Origin: CAZTPJ01 sp964614515
GTDB taxonomy: Bacteria; Planctomycetota; Phycisphaerae; Phycisphaerales; UBA1924
NCBI GenBank assembly: GCA_964614515.1
Contig: CAZTPJ010000045.1
Coordinates: 1-31,050 of the forward strand
DNA: 31,050 nucleotides
Reading direction: 5' to 3'
Shown here: one piece after another, positions 22,101 through 29,200 of the stretch
Position numbering within the stretch: position 1 is the stretch's first letter
Layout of the letters: each line of letters opens with the position of its first letter
Position numbers and translations under genes: made by a program
Notes under the pieces: generated by a model
Databases searched by the model: none
Told to the model about the DNA's origin: nothing
What the model saw: the letters and a program-made list of their open reading frames with translations, nothing else

Positions 22101-23421
22101 ACGCGCTGATGTCTTTGTCGCACAGCACCTGAAGTTCGCGTTCGAGTCGAGCGTTGATCGCGGCGAAATGCGCGGCATCGGCGGGCAGGAGTCGCTGGCC
22201 GCGTGCCTCCGCGACGCCCGGGCCATAGCGCCACACCGCGCCCGCGTCCGCGAGCATGCGCAGGGCGGTGTCGCATTCATCCTTGGCCACGCGCAGGGCA
22301 CGTTCTCGTTCTGCCGCGTCGGACTCCTGGTCAACGATGAATGGCCGCACCTCAAACTGCTCGCAATACGCGCGGTACCACGCGGTCAGATCACCGGCGA
22401 ACGCGGGATCATCCCATCGCGGCATGTCATCCCACTCGCCGCCGAGCCTCGCCCCCCCCCGACGCCCGACGCGCACCAGCGGCGCGTGACTCGCCCCGAT
22501 CGGCAGTTCGACGTTGCATCGCTCCGCGATGCGAATGGTGTTGTCGCAGGCTTCGCGGCCATCCTGGCCGTAGTGCCCCTCGAACATCTCGCGCATCTCG
22601 GCGGGACTCTTGACATACAGGTCCGTCGGATAGTGCAGTCGATCCGGTTCATCCTTGTTCTTGGCCATCGAGATGCAGATGAGCGTGTCGTGCGCATCGT
22701 GGTCTTCGCGGCGCAGGAAGTGCGAGTCATTGTCGCAGACGATGGGCAGGTCGAGTTCGCGGGCCAGCCGCAGCAGATGCTTGTTGATCGCGTTCTGCTC
22801 GGGGACGTGGTGCTGAAGTTCGATGTAGAAACGCGGGCCGGAGGCCGTGGGCGTGAAGGTCTCGGCGTGCCATCGCGCGCTTTCGACGGCCTTGTTCCAA
22901 TGCGCGATGTCCTGCGAACGCTCAAACGCGAGGAGGTATTCGCCGATCTCGCTGCCGAGGTGGCCGTTGATGGCGATGAGTCCCTCGTTGTGTGTGCGCA
23001 GGAGTTCGCGGTCAATGCGCGGCTTGTAATAGAAGCCGGTGAGAAACGCTTCTGAACACAGCACGAGCAGGTTCCGCCATCCGACGATGTTCTCGGCAAG
23101 CAGCACGAGGTGAAACCCGCCATCGCTGACGCCCGTGTGTGTGCGATCGTGCCGATCGCCGGGCGCGACATACGCCTCGACGCCGAGAATCGGTTTGATC
23201 CCCGCCTCACGCGCGGCTTGATAAAACGCAACCGCGCCGAAGATGTTCCCGTGGTCCGTTACGGCCACGGCGTTCATCCCCAACTCCTTCACCCGCGCGA
23301 CAAGTCGATCGACCCGATTCGCGCCATCGAGCAGCGAATATTCGCTGTGCAGGTGCAGATGGACAAAGCCGTCGGTGGGGGGGGAAGCGGTCGCCCCTAC
23401 GGGTGGCGTCTTGCGTGGCAT
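19177..23421 (-). CDS. dnaE: DNA polymerase III alpha subunit
   Basis: DnaE is the replicative polymerase of the chromosome. The 1414-residue protein starts with a PHP domain (FVHLHLHSEYSLLDG, His21/23/25; VTDHGN). It then has the polymerase core with the catalytic PDIDID (Asp501, Asp503), the FGTLKARAAIRDVAR and GVIVATRP blocks, and the FNKSHSTGYAIVAYQTAYLK stretch. A C-terminal OB-fold domain (GGTIQSVRSLIVKQGRSAGQKMGIVTFED) follows. It is longer than the E. coli subunit by about 250 residues, mainly through insertions around residues 325-440 and after the OB domain. The ATG at 23421 begins just before the PHP domain. It contains two G or C runs of 8-9, and ends in ATGA with pcrA. A zone of about 140 bases separates it from the divergent small gene. 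Confidence 0.94.
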   Translation of the reverse strand: MPRKTPPVGATASPPTDGFVHLHLHSEYSLLDGANRVDRLVARVKELGMNAVAVTDHGNIFGAVAFYQAAREAGIKPILGVEAYVAPGDRHDRTHTGVSDGGFHLVLLAENIVGWRNLLVLCSEAFLTGFYYKPRIDRELLRTHNEGLIAINGHLGSEIGEYLLAFERSQDIAHWNKAVESARWHAETFTPTASGPRFYIELQHHVPEQNAINKHLLRLARELDLPIVCDNDSHFLRREDHDAHDTLICISMAKNKDEPDRLHYPTDLYVKSPAEMREMFEGHYGQDGREACDNTIRIAERCNVELPIGASHAPLVRVGRRGGARLGGEWDDMPRWDDPAFAGDLTAWYRAYCEQFEVRPFIVDQESDAAERERALRVAKDECDTALRMLADAGAVWRYGPGVAEARGQRLLPADAAHFAAINARLERELQVLCDKDISAYFLIVWDFVNWGREHGVPALARGSGVGTMVGYVLGLSNACPVRFGLLFERFTDPDRSEYPDIDIDLCQDGRAAVIDYVRRKYGHVAQIITFGTLKARAAIRDVARVLGVSLPVADRVAKMIPEQLGVTLDEALTQEPDFAALYRGETQALERINKDLPPGQHVGADRITQLVDHARGIEGQARHASVHAAGVIVATRPLHEVVPLYKQTGAAEHEIVTQWDGPTCEKMGLLKMDFLGLRTISTLERCKRLIRETLPEQAIWEGVGRGADFEQWRQADHRGVRPAHPLDLDRLIANDQTVFELFRRGDTTGVFQFESGGMRRLLVEMKPDRLEDLIAANALFRPGPMDLIPDYNRRKHGEDAVPSIHPIVDKHTAETYGVMVYQEQVMQIVHELGGIPLRGAYTLIKAISKKQQKKIDAERPRFIDGAVKQGLSKSGAEDLFALILKFAGYGFNKSHSTGYAIVAYQTAYLKTYFPNQYMAAFLTYESSAQKTADWIPYLNDCRGTRFVTPSNSPSKVADVAKTGVEVRPPDVNLSQADFTVVFEEDEPRDAHHGHVRFGLKAIKGAGEKAIEAIMAARDGDAESPQPDDADASDAAAAITALPREHVAIDKPTSPYTSIFDFCERVLVRGAGVINKATIEALIVCGAFDGIHGRPNRAALVASIEQAMSAASRAASDRAAGQGSLFGGGGDDAGPAVKPAISLARVPAWSEADMLAREKSILGFFLSSHPLERWSSWVEVFATATTESVKKAPQDSRAVLGGTIQSVRSLIVKQGRSAGQKMGIVTFEDREGTLDAVLFADVFAQLADVVQADASVFMLGRVDHSRGDAQLIVERAVPIDGVPLLPGRLRLTIRTEHLGSSATTTLRSVRDLLATATDSHAGLPAGNGHTRGGAIADDGALFPVEFVIESPQETTILAPEPPLRIRPTALLTQKLVDLLGPASVRVRDGMAVEVPGSRPRREWTNKRRPMAAAT

Positions 23422-23463
23422 GGCGGAAGTCCGGGGTACAACATGTTGAGGGGATAATCTCCC

Positions 23464-23469
23464 AGTGTA
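23464..23469 (-). promoter_or_regulatory. -10-like TACACT upstream of dnaE
   Basis: TACACT on the minus strand lies 42 bases before the ATG at 23421. No good -35 is seen. It is the closest TANNNT candidate and lies 48 bases from the palindrome at 23518. Confidence 0.3.
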
Positions 23470-23517
23470 CGCCGCAGATGCACGTTGGTCCGAATGCCAA
23501 ACCTCCGGCGACAGGTT

Positions 23518-23533
23518 GTTCACGATCGTGAAC
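23518..23533. promoter_or_regulatory. Perfect 16-bp palindrome, operator candidate
   Basis: GTTCACGATCGTGAAC is a perfect palindrome in the gap between the divergent dnaE-pcrA operon and the small gene at 23565. It overlaps the position where the -35 of the TAGAAT promoter (23553-23558) would be, so a bound dimer could block that promoter and perhaps dnaE. No regulator is adjacent. Confidence 0.5.
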
Positions 23534-23552
23534 GGCGGAGGGTCCGTTTCCG

Positions 23553-23558
23553 TAGAAT
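23553..23558 (+). promoter_or_regulatory. -10-like TAGAAT before the small membrane gene
   Basis: TAGAAT, GAGAAG, then the ATG at 23565: a six-base gap. The purine-rich GAGAAG could also be read as a very close, weak ribosome binding site. Confidence 0.4.
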
Positions 23559-23564
23559 GAGAAG

Positions 23565-23873
23565 ATGGAGAACGACTTCCGCAATGCCTGGGGGAACTAC
23601 GGTTCTCGGGTCCGAATGGCCACGAACTGGCGATCGATTTGCGCCAAGCCCACGATCGGCCAAAGGATTCTCGGGGCTTTGATCGCCGCGGTCATCCTTG
23701 GTCTTCTTGTGCTGATTCTCGTTCCCGCGTTGGTCATCGGGACGGGGTTGCTGCTGATCGGGGCTGGGGTGTACGGCGTGCGAGCCGGGCTGGCGCGGCT
23801 GACGGGGAAACGGCGATTCTCAGAGGGTCGGCGAAACGTCCGCGTGATCGTGCGGGATGACGCGATCGTGTAG
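23565..23873 (+). CDS. Small membrane protein, unknown
   Basis: The 102-residue product has a soluble start (MENDFRNAWGNYGSRVRMATNWRS) and one long hydrophobic stretch (about 34-70, ILGALIAAVILGLLVLILVPALVIGTGLLLIGAGVYG). That stretch is long enough for a hairpin of two helices or one helix with a kink. A basic tail ending VRVIVRDDAIV follows. I do not recognise a family. It is divergent from dnaE, with a palindrome between them, and is followed 109 bases later by the ABC permease on the same strand. The reading frame, start and codon use look genuine, but a role cannot be named. Confidence 0.65.
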   Translation: MENDFRNAWGNYGSRVRMATNWRSICAKPTIGQRILGALIAAVILGLLVLILVPALVIGTGLLLIGAGVYGVRAGLARLTGKRRFSEGRRNVRVIVRDDAIV

Positions 23874-23970
23874 TTCGTCTCACGCAGATCGAACGCCAAG
23901 TCCGCTCATGTCGGGCTGAAGAGTTTGCTGCCCGATGTCTGACCGGTGAAACTGGCGGTGGGTGGAGCCG

Positions 23971-23976
23971 TATACT
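23971..23976 (+). promoter_or_regulatory. -10-like TATACT six bases before the ABC-2 permease
   Basis: TATACT is followed by CGGGCG and the ATG at 23983. No Shine-Dalgarno is visible. It is the best match to the -10 consensus in the set. Confidence 0.55.
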
Positions 23977-23982
23977 CGGGCG

Positions 23983-25848
23983 ATGCCCGCTGTTCTGCGA
24001 TGGCTGCTTCGCGTCGGACCCTTGAACCCCATCACCGTGCGCCTCGTGCAGAACGGTTCGAGGCGGGTCAAGCACATGTACGTGCGCTCGGCGTACCTGG
24101 CGGCGCTGGTGCTGGTGCTGCTGTGGATGCTCATCGCGACGACATCGGCGGGCGACTTGAGTTATCGCGAGTTGGCCAAGGCGGGTGCGGAGAGTTTCAC
24201 CTGGATCGCGTATCTCCAGATCGCGCTGATCTGCATTCTGGCGCCGGTGTTCATGGCCGGGGCGATCGCGCAGGAAGCCAATCCGCAGACGTGGAACATT
24301 CTGCTGACGACGCCGATGTCGGCGCTGCAGATCGTTGTTGGCAACCTGGTCGGACGGTTGTTCTTCATCCTTGCACTGCTTGTGGCGAGCATGCCGCTTT
24401 TTGCGCTGACGCAGTATTTCGGCGGCGTGCCGGGGCGGGCGATCTTCGCGAGTTATCTCGTGGCGGGGAGCGCTGCGCTGCTGGTGGGCGCCATCGCCGT
24501 GGCGTTGTCGGTCAGTCGTCTCGTCGGCAAGCGAGCGGTCTTTGCGTTCTATGTCTCGGTCGTGAGTTACATCGCGGTGACGTGGGCGCTGGATGCGTGG
24601 CTGCGTGCGGCGGGACAGGCCGCACAGGGCACGGCCGGGGTCACGTGGATGACGGCGATCAATCCGTTTCTCTCGCTGCACGCGCTGCTGAACCCATCGT
24701 CTTATCCGCGGGCGCCGGAAGGGTCGATGCGCGGGATCGCGCGGTGGTTCTTTGAGCATCCCGTCTCGACCTGGTGCTGGGGGAGCGTGCTGCTGTCGAT
24801 GGGGCTGATCGTGGTGTCGATGGTGACGGTGCGCCTGGGCGGGATTCAGATGCTCAGCGTGCCCGGGCGCATCCCGTGGTATCGAACGATGCTCGGTCTG
24901 GGCGCGAAGGGTGCGGAACATCGTCCCCCGCGCTCCGTCGGACACAATCCCATCGCCTGGCGCGAGGCGTCCGCGCGGAACGCCACGCTCGGTCGCATCA
25001 TCGCGCGGTGGGCCTTTGTCGCAGTCGGACTGTTGTGGGGCATCGCCCTCGTTGCGTGGTATTACGGCGGCTCCATGACCACGCGAGATTTCAAACTCGC
25101 CCTCATGTCCACCGTCTGGGCCGAGATCGCCGTCACTGCGCTCGTCGCCATCAACATGTCGGCCACGGCCGTCAGTCGCGAACGCGAGGATGGCACGCTC
25201 GATCTCATTCTCACGACGCCGATCACGCCGGGGCAGTATCTCACGGGCAAGTTGCAGGGCGTGATTGCGTACCTGGTGCCGATGATGGCCGTGCCGCTGG
25301 GGACGCTGGCGATGGCGGGCATCTTTGTGATTGCGGGGGGATTTGGCGGGAGCGGTGCGGTGTTGATTGAGGACACGCCGTTTGGATTCATGGCGCCGGT
25401 GCCTCGTCCGGTGGTGCTGCCGGAGGCGATTCTGGTTGCGCCGCTGGTGGTTGTGCCGTTCATCGCGTTCTGCGTGATGGTCGGGTTGCACTGGTCGCTG
25501 CGCAGCAAGGGCACGCTGGCGAGCGTGGTTGGCACGGTTGGCGTGGTGGGGGCGGTGTCGGGTGTGGTTGGGTTGTGCGGGTGGAACGCGGGGCCGGGCG
25601 TGCCGGTGCTGGGGCCGGTGCTCTCGGCCATGAGTCCCGCATCAATGGTTTACACGTTGATCGAACCGGCCACGGCCATGCGCGAGACCGTCACCAACGC
25701 GACGAACACGCTGGCGCCTGCGCGGACATCCTTGATCGTCGGCGCGGCGATCGCGGCCGCGGCCTACGCGGCGGCCGTGTACATGATTCACGGCGCGATG
25801 GTGCGTCAGTTTGACACGACGGTTCGCAAACTCGCGGGCGTGAAGTAA
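23983..25848 (+). CDS. ABC-2 type transporter permease, internally duplicated
   Basis: The 621-residue inner-membrane protein has about twelve hydrophobic segments in two halves. Each half carries the ABC-2 loop that contacts the ATPase: AGAIAQEANPQTWNILLTTPMSALQIVVGNLVG in the first, and SATAVSREREDGTLDLILTTPITPGQYLTGKL in the second. That shows a duplication, so one chain may form the whole transmembrane pore. The linker is soluble (LGAKGAEHRPPRSVGHNPIAWRE). No ATP-binding subunit is nearby, so the cargo and partner are unknown; DUF4340 proteins like the one at 4235 often accompany such permeases. The ATG at 23983 is chosen because TATACT lies six bases upstream; an ATG at 23962 is less likely. 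It converges with the release-factor-like gene, five bases apart. Confidence 0.88.
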   Translation: MPAVLRWLLRVGPLNPITVRLVQNGSRRVKHMYVRSAYLAALVLVLLWMLIATTSAGDLSYRELAKAGAESFTWIAYLQIALICILAPVFMAGAIAQEANPQTWNILLTTPMSALQIVVGNLVGRLFFILALLVASMPLFALTQYFGGVPGRAIFASYLVAGSAALLVGAIAVALSVSRLVGKRAVFAFYVSVVSYIAVTWALDAWLRAAGQAAQGTAGVTWMTAINPFLSLHALLNPSSYPRAPEGSMRGIARWFFEHPVSTWCWGSVLLSMGLIVVSMVTVRLGGIQMLSVPGRIPWYRTMLGLGAKGAEHRPPRSVGHNPIAWREASARNATLGRIIARWAFVAVGLLWGIALVAWYYGGSMTTRDFKLALMSTVWAEIAVTALVAINMSATAVSREREDGTLDLILTTPITPGQYLTGKLQGVIAYLVPMMAVPLGTLAMAGIFVIAGGFGGSGAVLIEDTPFGFMAPVPRPVVLPEAILVAPLVVVPFIAFCVMVGLHWSLRSKGTLASVVGTVGVVGAVSGVVGLCGWNAGPGVPVLGPVLSAMSPASMVYTLIEPATAMRETVTNATNTLAPARTSLIVGAAIAAAAYAAAVYMIHGAMVRQFDTTVRKLAGVK

Positions 25849-25853
25849 GCGCG

Positions 25854-26354
25854 TCACTTGATCGCGTGCTGGCCGCGCTGGGCGCGGGCCGCGTTGAGGG
25901 CGATGATCGCAGGCGGGTGCTTTCGCAGCAGTTTGATGAGTTGCGAGGGCGTACACAGCAGCCTGGCCGCGGCCTTGGCCGGATCAAGTTCACACTGCCA
26001 CAGGTTGTCCATCGCCTCGGCGAGCATGGCGGGGAAGTCCTGATGCTCGTCATTGCACGCGATGCGCCCGTCGTGACAGCGCGAGATCCACAGGGCCGAT
26101 CGCGCATCGCCGGCAGGAACGGGCGTGCGTAGTTCAGTCGCGAGGATCAATCGAAGTCGCCGGAGTGCCATGCGCTGGTTCTCGACCGCGCTGCGTCGCT
26201 CGCCGGCCTGGGCGACATGGCCGGTTGGGATGTGCTTGAGCGTGATGCGTGTTTCGACCTTGTTGCGATGCTGCCCGCCGGGGCCGGAAGCGCGATCGCG
26301 CGAGGTCTCACACTGGGCGAGAAGTTGATCGGGATCGAGGGCGGCCGGGTGCAT
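25854..26354 (-). CDS. Peptide chain release factor-like protein with a GGQ motif
   Basis: The 166-residue protein contains ASGPGGQHRNKVETRITLKHIPTG, with the GGQ (26-28) that triggers peptidyl-tRNA hydrolysis in release factors. It lacks the codon-recognition domain, as in ArfB and related rescue factors that free stalled ribosomes. Unlike ArfB it has no clear basic tail; the C-terminal half (DFPAMLAEAMDNLWQCE...TPSQLIKLLRKHP) is a helical extension of unknown role. Its ATG at 26354 shares one base with the tsaD stop (TGATG), so it is co-translated with tsaD. Whether it works in rescue or another hydrolysis step is not shown by the sequence. Confidence 0.82.
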   Translation of the reverse strand: MHPAALDPDQLLAQCETSRDRASGPGGQHRNKVETRITLKHIPTGHVAQAGERRSAVENQRMALRRLRLILATELRTPVPAGDARSALWISRCHDGRIACNDEHQDFPAMLAEAMDNLWQCELDPAKAAARLLCTPSQLIKLLRKHPPAIIALNAARAQRGQHAIK

Positions 26355-27442
26355 CACGCGCTCGTTGTCGGGTGGGCCTGAAGGTGAAGATCGGCGAGAT
26401 CGCCGCCGAGCAGGTGATGGTGCGCGAGTCCCGCGATCATCGCCGCGTTGTCCACGCACAGCGAAAGGGGGGGGAGCGACAGGTGGATCCCGTGCTTTGC
26501 CGCGAATGCTTCGAGCGATGCGCGAAGTCGTGAGTTGGCCGAGACACCCCCGCCAACCAGGAGCGCCCTCACGCCGGCATTGGATTCGATCACACGACCG
26601 AGTTTGAGGATGATCGACTCCACCGCGGCCCTTTGAAAACTCGCCGCCAGATCGCGGCGCTGGTCATCCGACAACGCGGCGGCCTCGCGCGGGAATGAAC
26701 CATCACGCGCGGGTACGCCGCGCGCCGCGTACAACACCGCCGTCTTGAGTCCTGAGAACGAAAAGTTCAGCGATTCACGGCCGAGGCGGCTGATGGGCAG
26801 GTCAAACGCGCGGTCATTCGCGTCCGGCGACGACGCGAGTCGATCCAAGGCCGGGCCGCCCGGGTATCCGAGATCAAGGATCGCGGCGACTTTGTCGAAG
26901 GCTTCGCCCATGGCGTCGTCGATGGTTGCGCCGAGTCGGGCGATCCGTGTGGGTGATTCGCATGAGTAGACGGCCGTGTGCCCGCCACTGACCACCAGTC
27001 CCAGCGCGGGATAGGTCGCATCAAGGGGGGGGGATGGAGCGGCTTCGCCGGGCATCCGCAGCAGGCCAGCGTATAGGTGCGCATGCACATGATCGACGGC
27101 GATGAGCGGCTTGCTCAAGGACCACGCCAGCGCTTTGGCCGCTGCGACGCCGACCAGCAGCGAGCCGATGAGTCCGGGCCTGTTTCCCACGGCCACCGCC
27201 GTGATGTCCCCGAGCGTCACGCCCGCGTCGCGCAGCGCGGCCTGAATCACCGGTGTGATCTGCTCGGCGTGTGCCCGCGAGGCGATCTCCGGCACGACGC
27301 CGCGAAATTCCGCATGCAGGTCATGCTGCGATGCGATGACGCTTGACATCACGACGTCGCCATCGCGAACGATCGCGGCCGCGGTCTCATCGCACGATGT
27401 CTCGATACCGAGGATCAGCGATGGCTGCGGCCTGGCGGTCAC
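26354..27442 (-). CDS. tsaD: tRNA N6-adenosine threonylcarbamoyltransferase TsaD
   Basis: TsaD transfers the threonylcarbamoyl group to A37 of ANN-decoding tRNAs, as part of the TsaB-TsaD-TsaE complex. The 362-residue protein begins LGIETSCDETAAA and has the metal-binding pair His118/His122 in DHVHAHLYAG. It also has the nucleotide-binding GLVVSGGHTAVY, LNFSFSGLKTAVLY and GGGVSANSRLR. All the key residues are in place. The start is a GTG at 27442 that overlaps the ctpA stop (GTGA). It contains G/C runs of 8 and 9, an unusual feature for an essential gene. tsaB and tsaE are not in the window. Confidence 0.94.
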   Translation of the reverse strand: MTARPQPSLILGIETSCDETAAAIVRDGDVVMSSVIASQHDLHAEFRGVVPEIASRAHAEQITPVIQAALRDAGVTLGDITAVAVGNRPGLIGSLLVGVAAAKALAWSLSKPLIAVDHVHAHLYAGLLRMPGEAAPSPPLDATYPALGLVVSGGHTAVYSCESPTRIARLGATIDDAMGEAFDKVAAILDLGYPGGPALDRLASSPDANDRAFDLPISRLGRESLNFSFSGLKTAVLYAARGVPARDGSFPREAAALSDDQRRDLAASFQRAAVESIILKLGRVIESNAGVRALLVGGGVSANSRLRASLEAFAAKHGIHLSLPPLSLCVDNAAMIAGLAHHHLLGGDLADLHLQAHPTTSA

Positions 27443-29073
27443 GGTTGCTCCGTCGCGTCTTCTTCGACCGGTTCAACGCCCGCGCGAATGAGCCATCGCT
27501 CGAGTTCCTCGTTGGTGATGCGCAGGTTCGCGATGGACTTGCCGTCGGGGCCGATGACTTCCAGTCGTCCGCCGGTGATGTCGAGTTCATCAGACCACAG
27601 GTCGGGCGCCGCGTCGGCGACGATGCCGCGCACGCTCAGGTCCTCAATGCGCCGGCTCACGCGGGCGAGTTCATCGAGCAATCGCTCCCGGGCGGATTCC
27701 GCCACGCGAAGTTCGGTCGCCAGCAACTCATCGCCCGTCGGGGGATCACCCCCCGTGGACTGCCACTCGCCGGTGTCGATGCGAATCTGCACCGCGCGAA
27801 GCGAGGCCGCGAGTTGCTGGTCCTTCTGACGTTCGATGATCCACTGCGGGTCTGACCAGTTTCCGGTCTCGGCGGGCGAACCGCGAATGACATCATCATC
27901 GCGGCGCTGGAGCATCATCGCGATGTATTCATCGTTGGTCAGCGGCACATGGAACCCGGGCGTGGGATCAACGCCCCATTCCGTGGCGTCGTCAACGCGA
28001 TGGATGCTGCGTCCGGTGGGCAGGTAATAGCGCTGCTCGGTCAGTTTGATCTGGCCGCCGTTGGCGGAAGGAAGCCGCTGCACGCCCTGCACACTGCCCT
28101 TGCCAAAACTCCGCGAGCCGACGGCGATGGCGCGATCGTTCTCGACCAGCGCACCGGCGACGATCTCCGACGCGGAGGCCGATTGCCCATCAATCAACAC
28201 CGCAATCGGAAAGTCCGGGAGTGTTCCTTCGGGCGTCGCTCGCGCGACCTCTTCCGGGTGCGCACGGCCCTTCATCGACACAATCACGCCCTTGCGCAGA
28301 AACATGTCCGCGATGGCCACCGCCGGGTTGAGCAGCCCACCGGGATTCGAGCGTACATCAATGATGAGTCCGCCGATGCCAGCCGGATCGCCGAGGCTGG
28401 CGATGGCGGCGGCGACTTCTTCATCCGTTCCGGCCGTGAACTGCGTGATTCGGACATAGCCGATGCGCCGCGTCTCGTCGAGCACATGGCTCCACTCGCC
28501 GTTGATGCCGGTGCGATGGACACCCTTGACGGTTCGGGTGACGATGAGCTCGCGTGTGAGGGTGATGGGGATTCGCTCGCCCTTGCGTTCGACGATGATG
28601 TCCACCTTCGTGCCCGGTTCGCCGGTGAGGATCGCGACGCATTCATCCGGGCTGAGGCCGAAGGTTGACGTCTCGCCGATCTGCACGATGCGGTCGTCGG
28701 CCATGATGCCGGCGCGATATGCAGGCGAATCCTCCAGCGGCGACACGACCGTGAGCCAACTGTCGCGAACGACGACCGACACGCCGATGCCGACATACTC
28801 GCCTGTGAGATCCTTCGTGAAGTCCCGCGTTTCGGCCGGGGGCACGTAGAAACTGTTGGGATCGTTGAGCGCTTCGATCATGCCGCGCATCGCGCCGAGT
28901 TGCAGCGCCTTGTCATCGGGGGCATCGACGTACCGCGCGCTGATGTACGCCTTGGCTTCGATGAGCGGGTCGAAGAATGAGTAGTCGCGCTGGTTCAGCG
29001 CGAGCGTGGAGCCGAGTACGGCCACGCCCAGAATGCCAATCAACGCCGCTTGTCCGATGATGCGACCCTTCAT
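27439..29073 (-). CDS. ctpA: C-terminal processing peptidase, S41 family
   Basis: This is a membrane-anchored serine protease of the CtpA/Prc type, acting in the periplasm. The 544-residue protein has an N-terminal helix (about 6-25) and a PDZ domain (about 90-180, with EYVGIGVSV and DSPAYRAGIMADDRIVQIG). The S41 core has IIDVRSNPGGLLNPAV, the nucleophile in DGQSASASEI (Ser300 by alignment) and Lys325 in SFGKGS. The C-terminal third (from about 400) is a charged, coiled extension without a motif I know. GGAGG lies ten bases before the ATG at 29073. It starts a three-gene overlapping operon with tsaD and the release-factor-like gene. Confidence 0.93.
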   Translation of the reverse strand: MKGRIIGQAALIGILGVAVLGSTLALNQRDYSFFDPLIEAKAYISARYVDAPDDKALQLGAMRGMIEALNDPNSFYVPPAETRDFTKDLTGEYVGIGVSVVVRDSWLTVVSPLEDSPAYRAGIMADDRIVQIGETSTFGLSPDECVAILTGEPGTKVDIIVERKGERIPITLTRELIVTRTVKGVHRTGINGEWSHVLDETRRIGYVRITQFTAGTDEEVAAAIASLGDPAGIGGLIIDVRSNPGGLLNPAVAIADMFLRKGVIVSMKGRAHPEEVARATPEGTLPDFPIAVLIDGQSASASEIVAGALVENDRAIAVGSRSFGKGSVQGVQRLPSANGGQIKLTEQRYYLPTGRSIHRVDDATEWGVDPTPGFHVPLTNDEYIAMMLQRRDDDVIRGSPAETGNWSDPQWIIERQKDQQLAASLRAVQIRIDTGEWQSTGGDPPTGDELLATELRVAESARERLLDELARVSRRIEDLSVRGIVADAAPDLWSDELDITGGRLEVIGPDGKSIANLRITNEELERWLIRAGVEPVEEDATEQP

Positions 29074-29082
29074 GCGCGGAAT

Positions 29083-29106
29083 CCTCCGTGAACTGACCGA
29101 ATCCTA
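29083..29106 (-). promoter_or_regulatory. Ribosome binding site and -10-like hexamer of ctpA
   Basis: On the minus strand TAGGAT (29101-29106) is followed by a short leader with GGAGG (29083-29087), nine bases before the ATG. This gene, unlike many neighbours, has a normal Shine-Dalgarno. Confidence 0.4.
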
Positions 29107-29146
29107 GGCGAAGCGACGGCCATCGCGAAGCGCCATCCCGCGCCGA

Positions 29147-29179
29147 GAGGCGGGCGGGACGCCCGCCCCACCGGATCCA
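29147..29179 (+). repeat. Dispersed GC-palindrome, copy B
   Basis: GGCGGGCG and CGCCCGCC form an 8-bp stem around GGA, followed by CCACCGGATCCA, exactly as in copy A at 1015-1048. It lies 22 bases beyond the TPR gene stop (minus strand) and before the ctpA promoter, where it may act as a transcript-end hairpin. Confidence 0.8.
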
Positions 29180-29200
29180 CTTTCATCTCGCGATGCGCCT

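Noticed and set aside
21445..23055. A 536-residue plus-strand open frame
   Set aside because: It is antisense to dnaE, with no domain and no start signals.
23734..25491. A 585-residue minus-strand open frame rich in His, Arg and Gln
   Set aside because: It is antisense to the ABC permease; the composition is that of a shadow frame.
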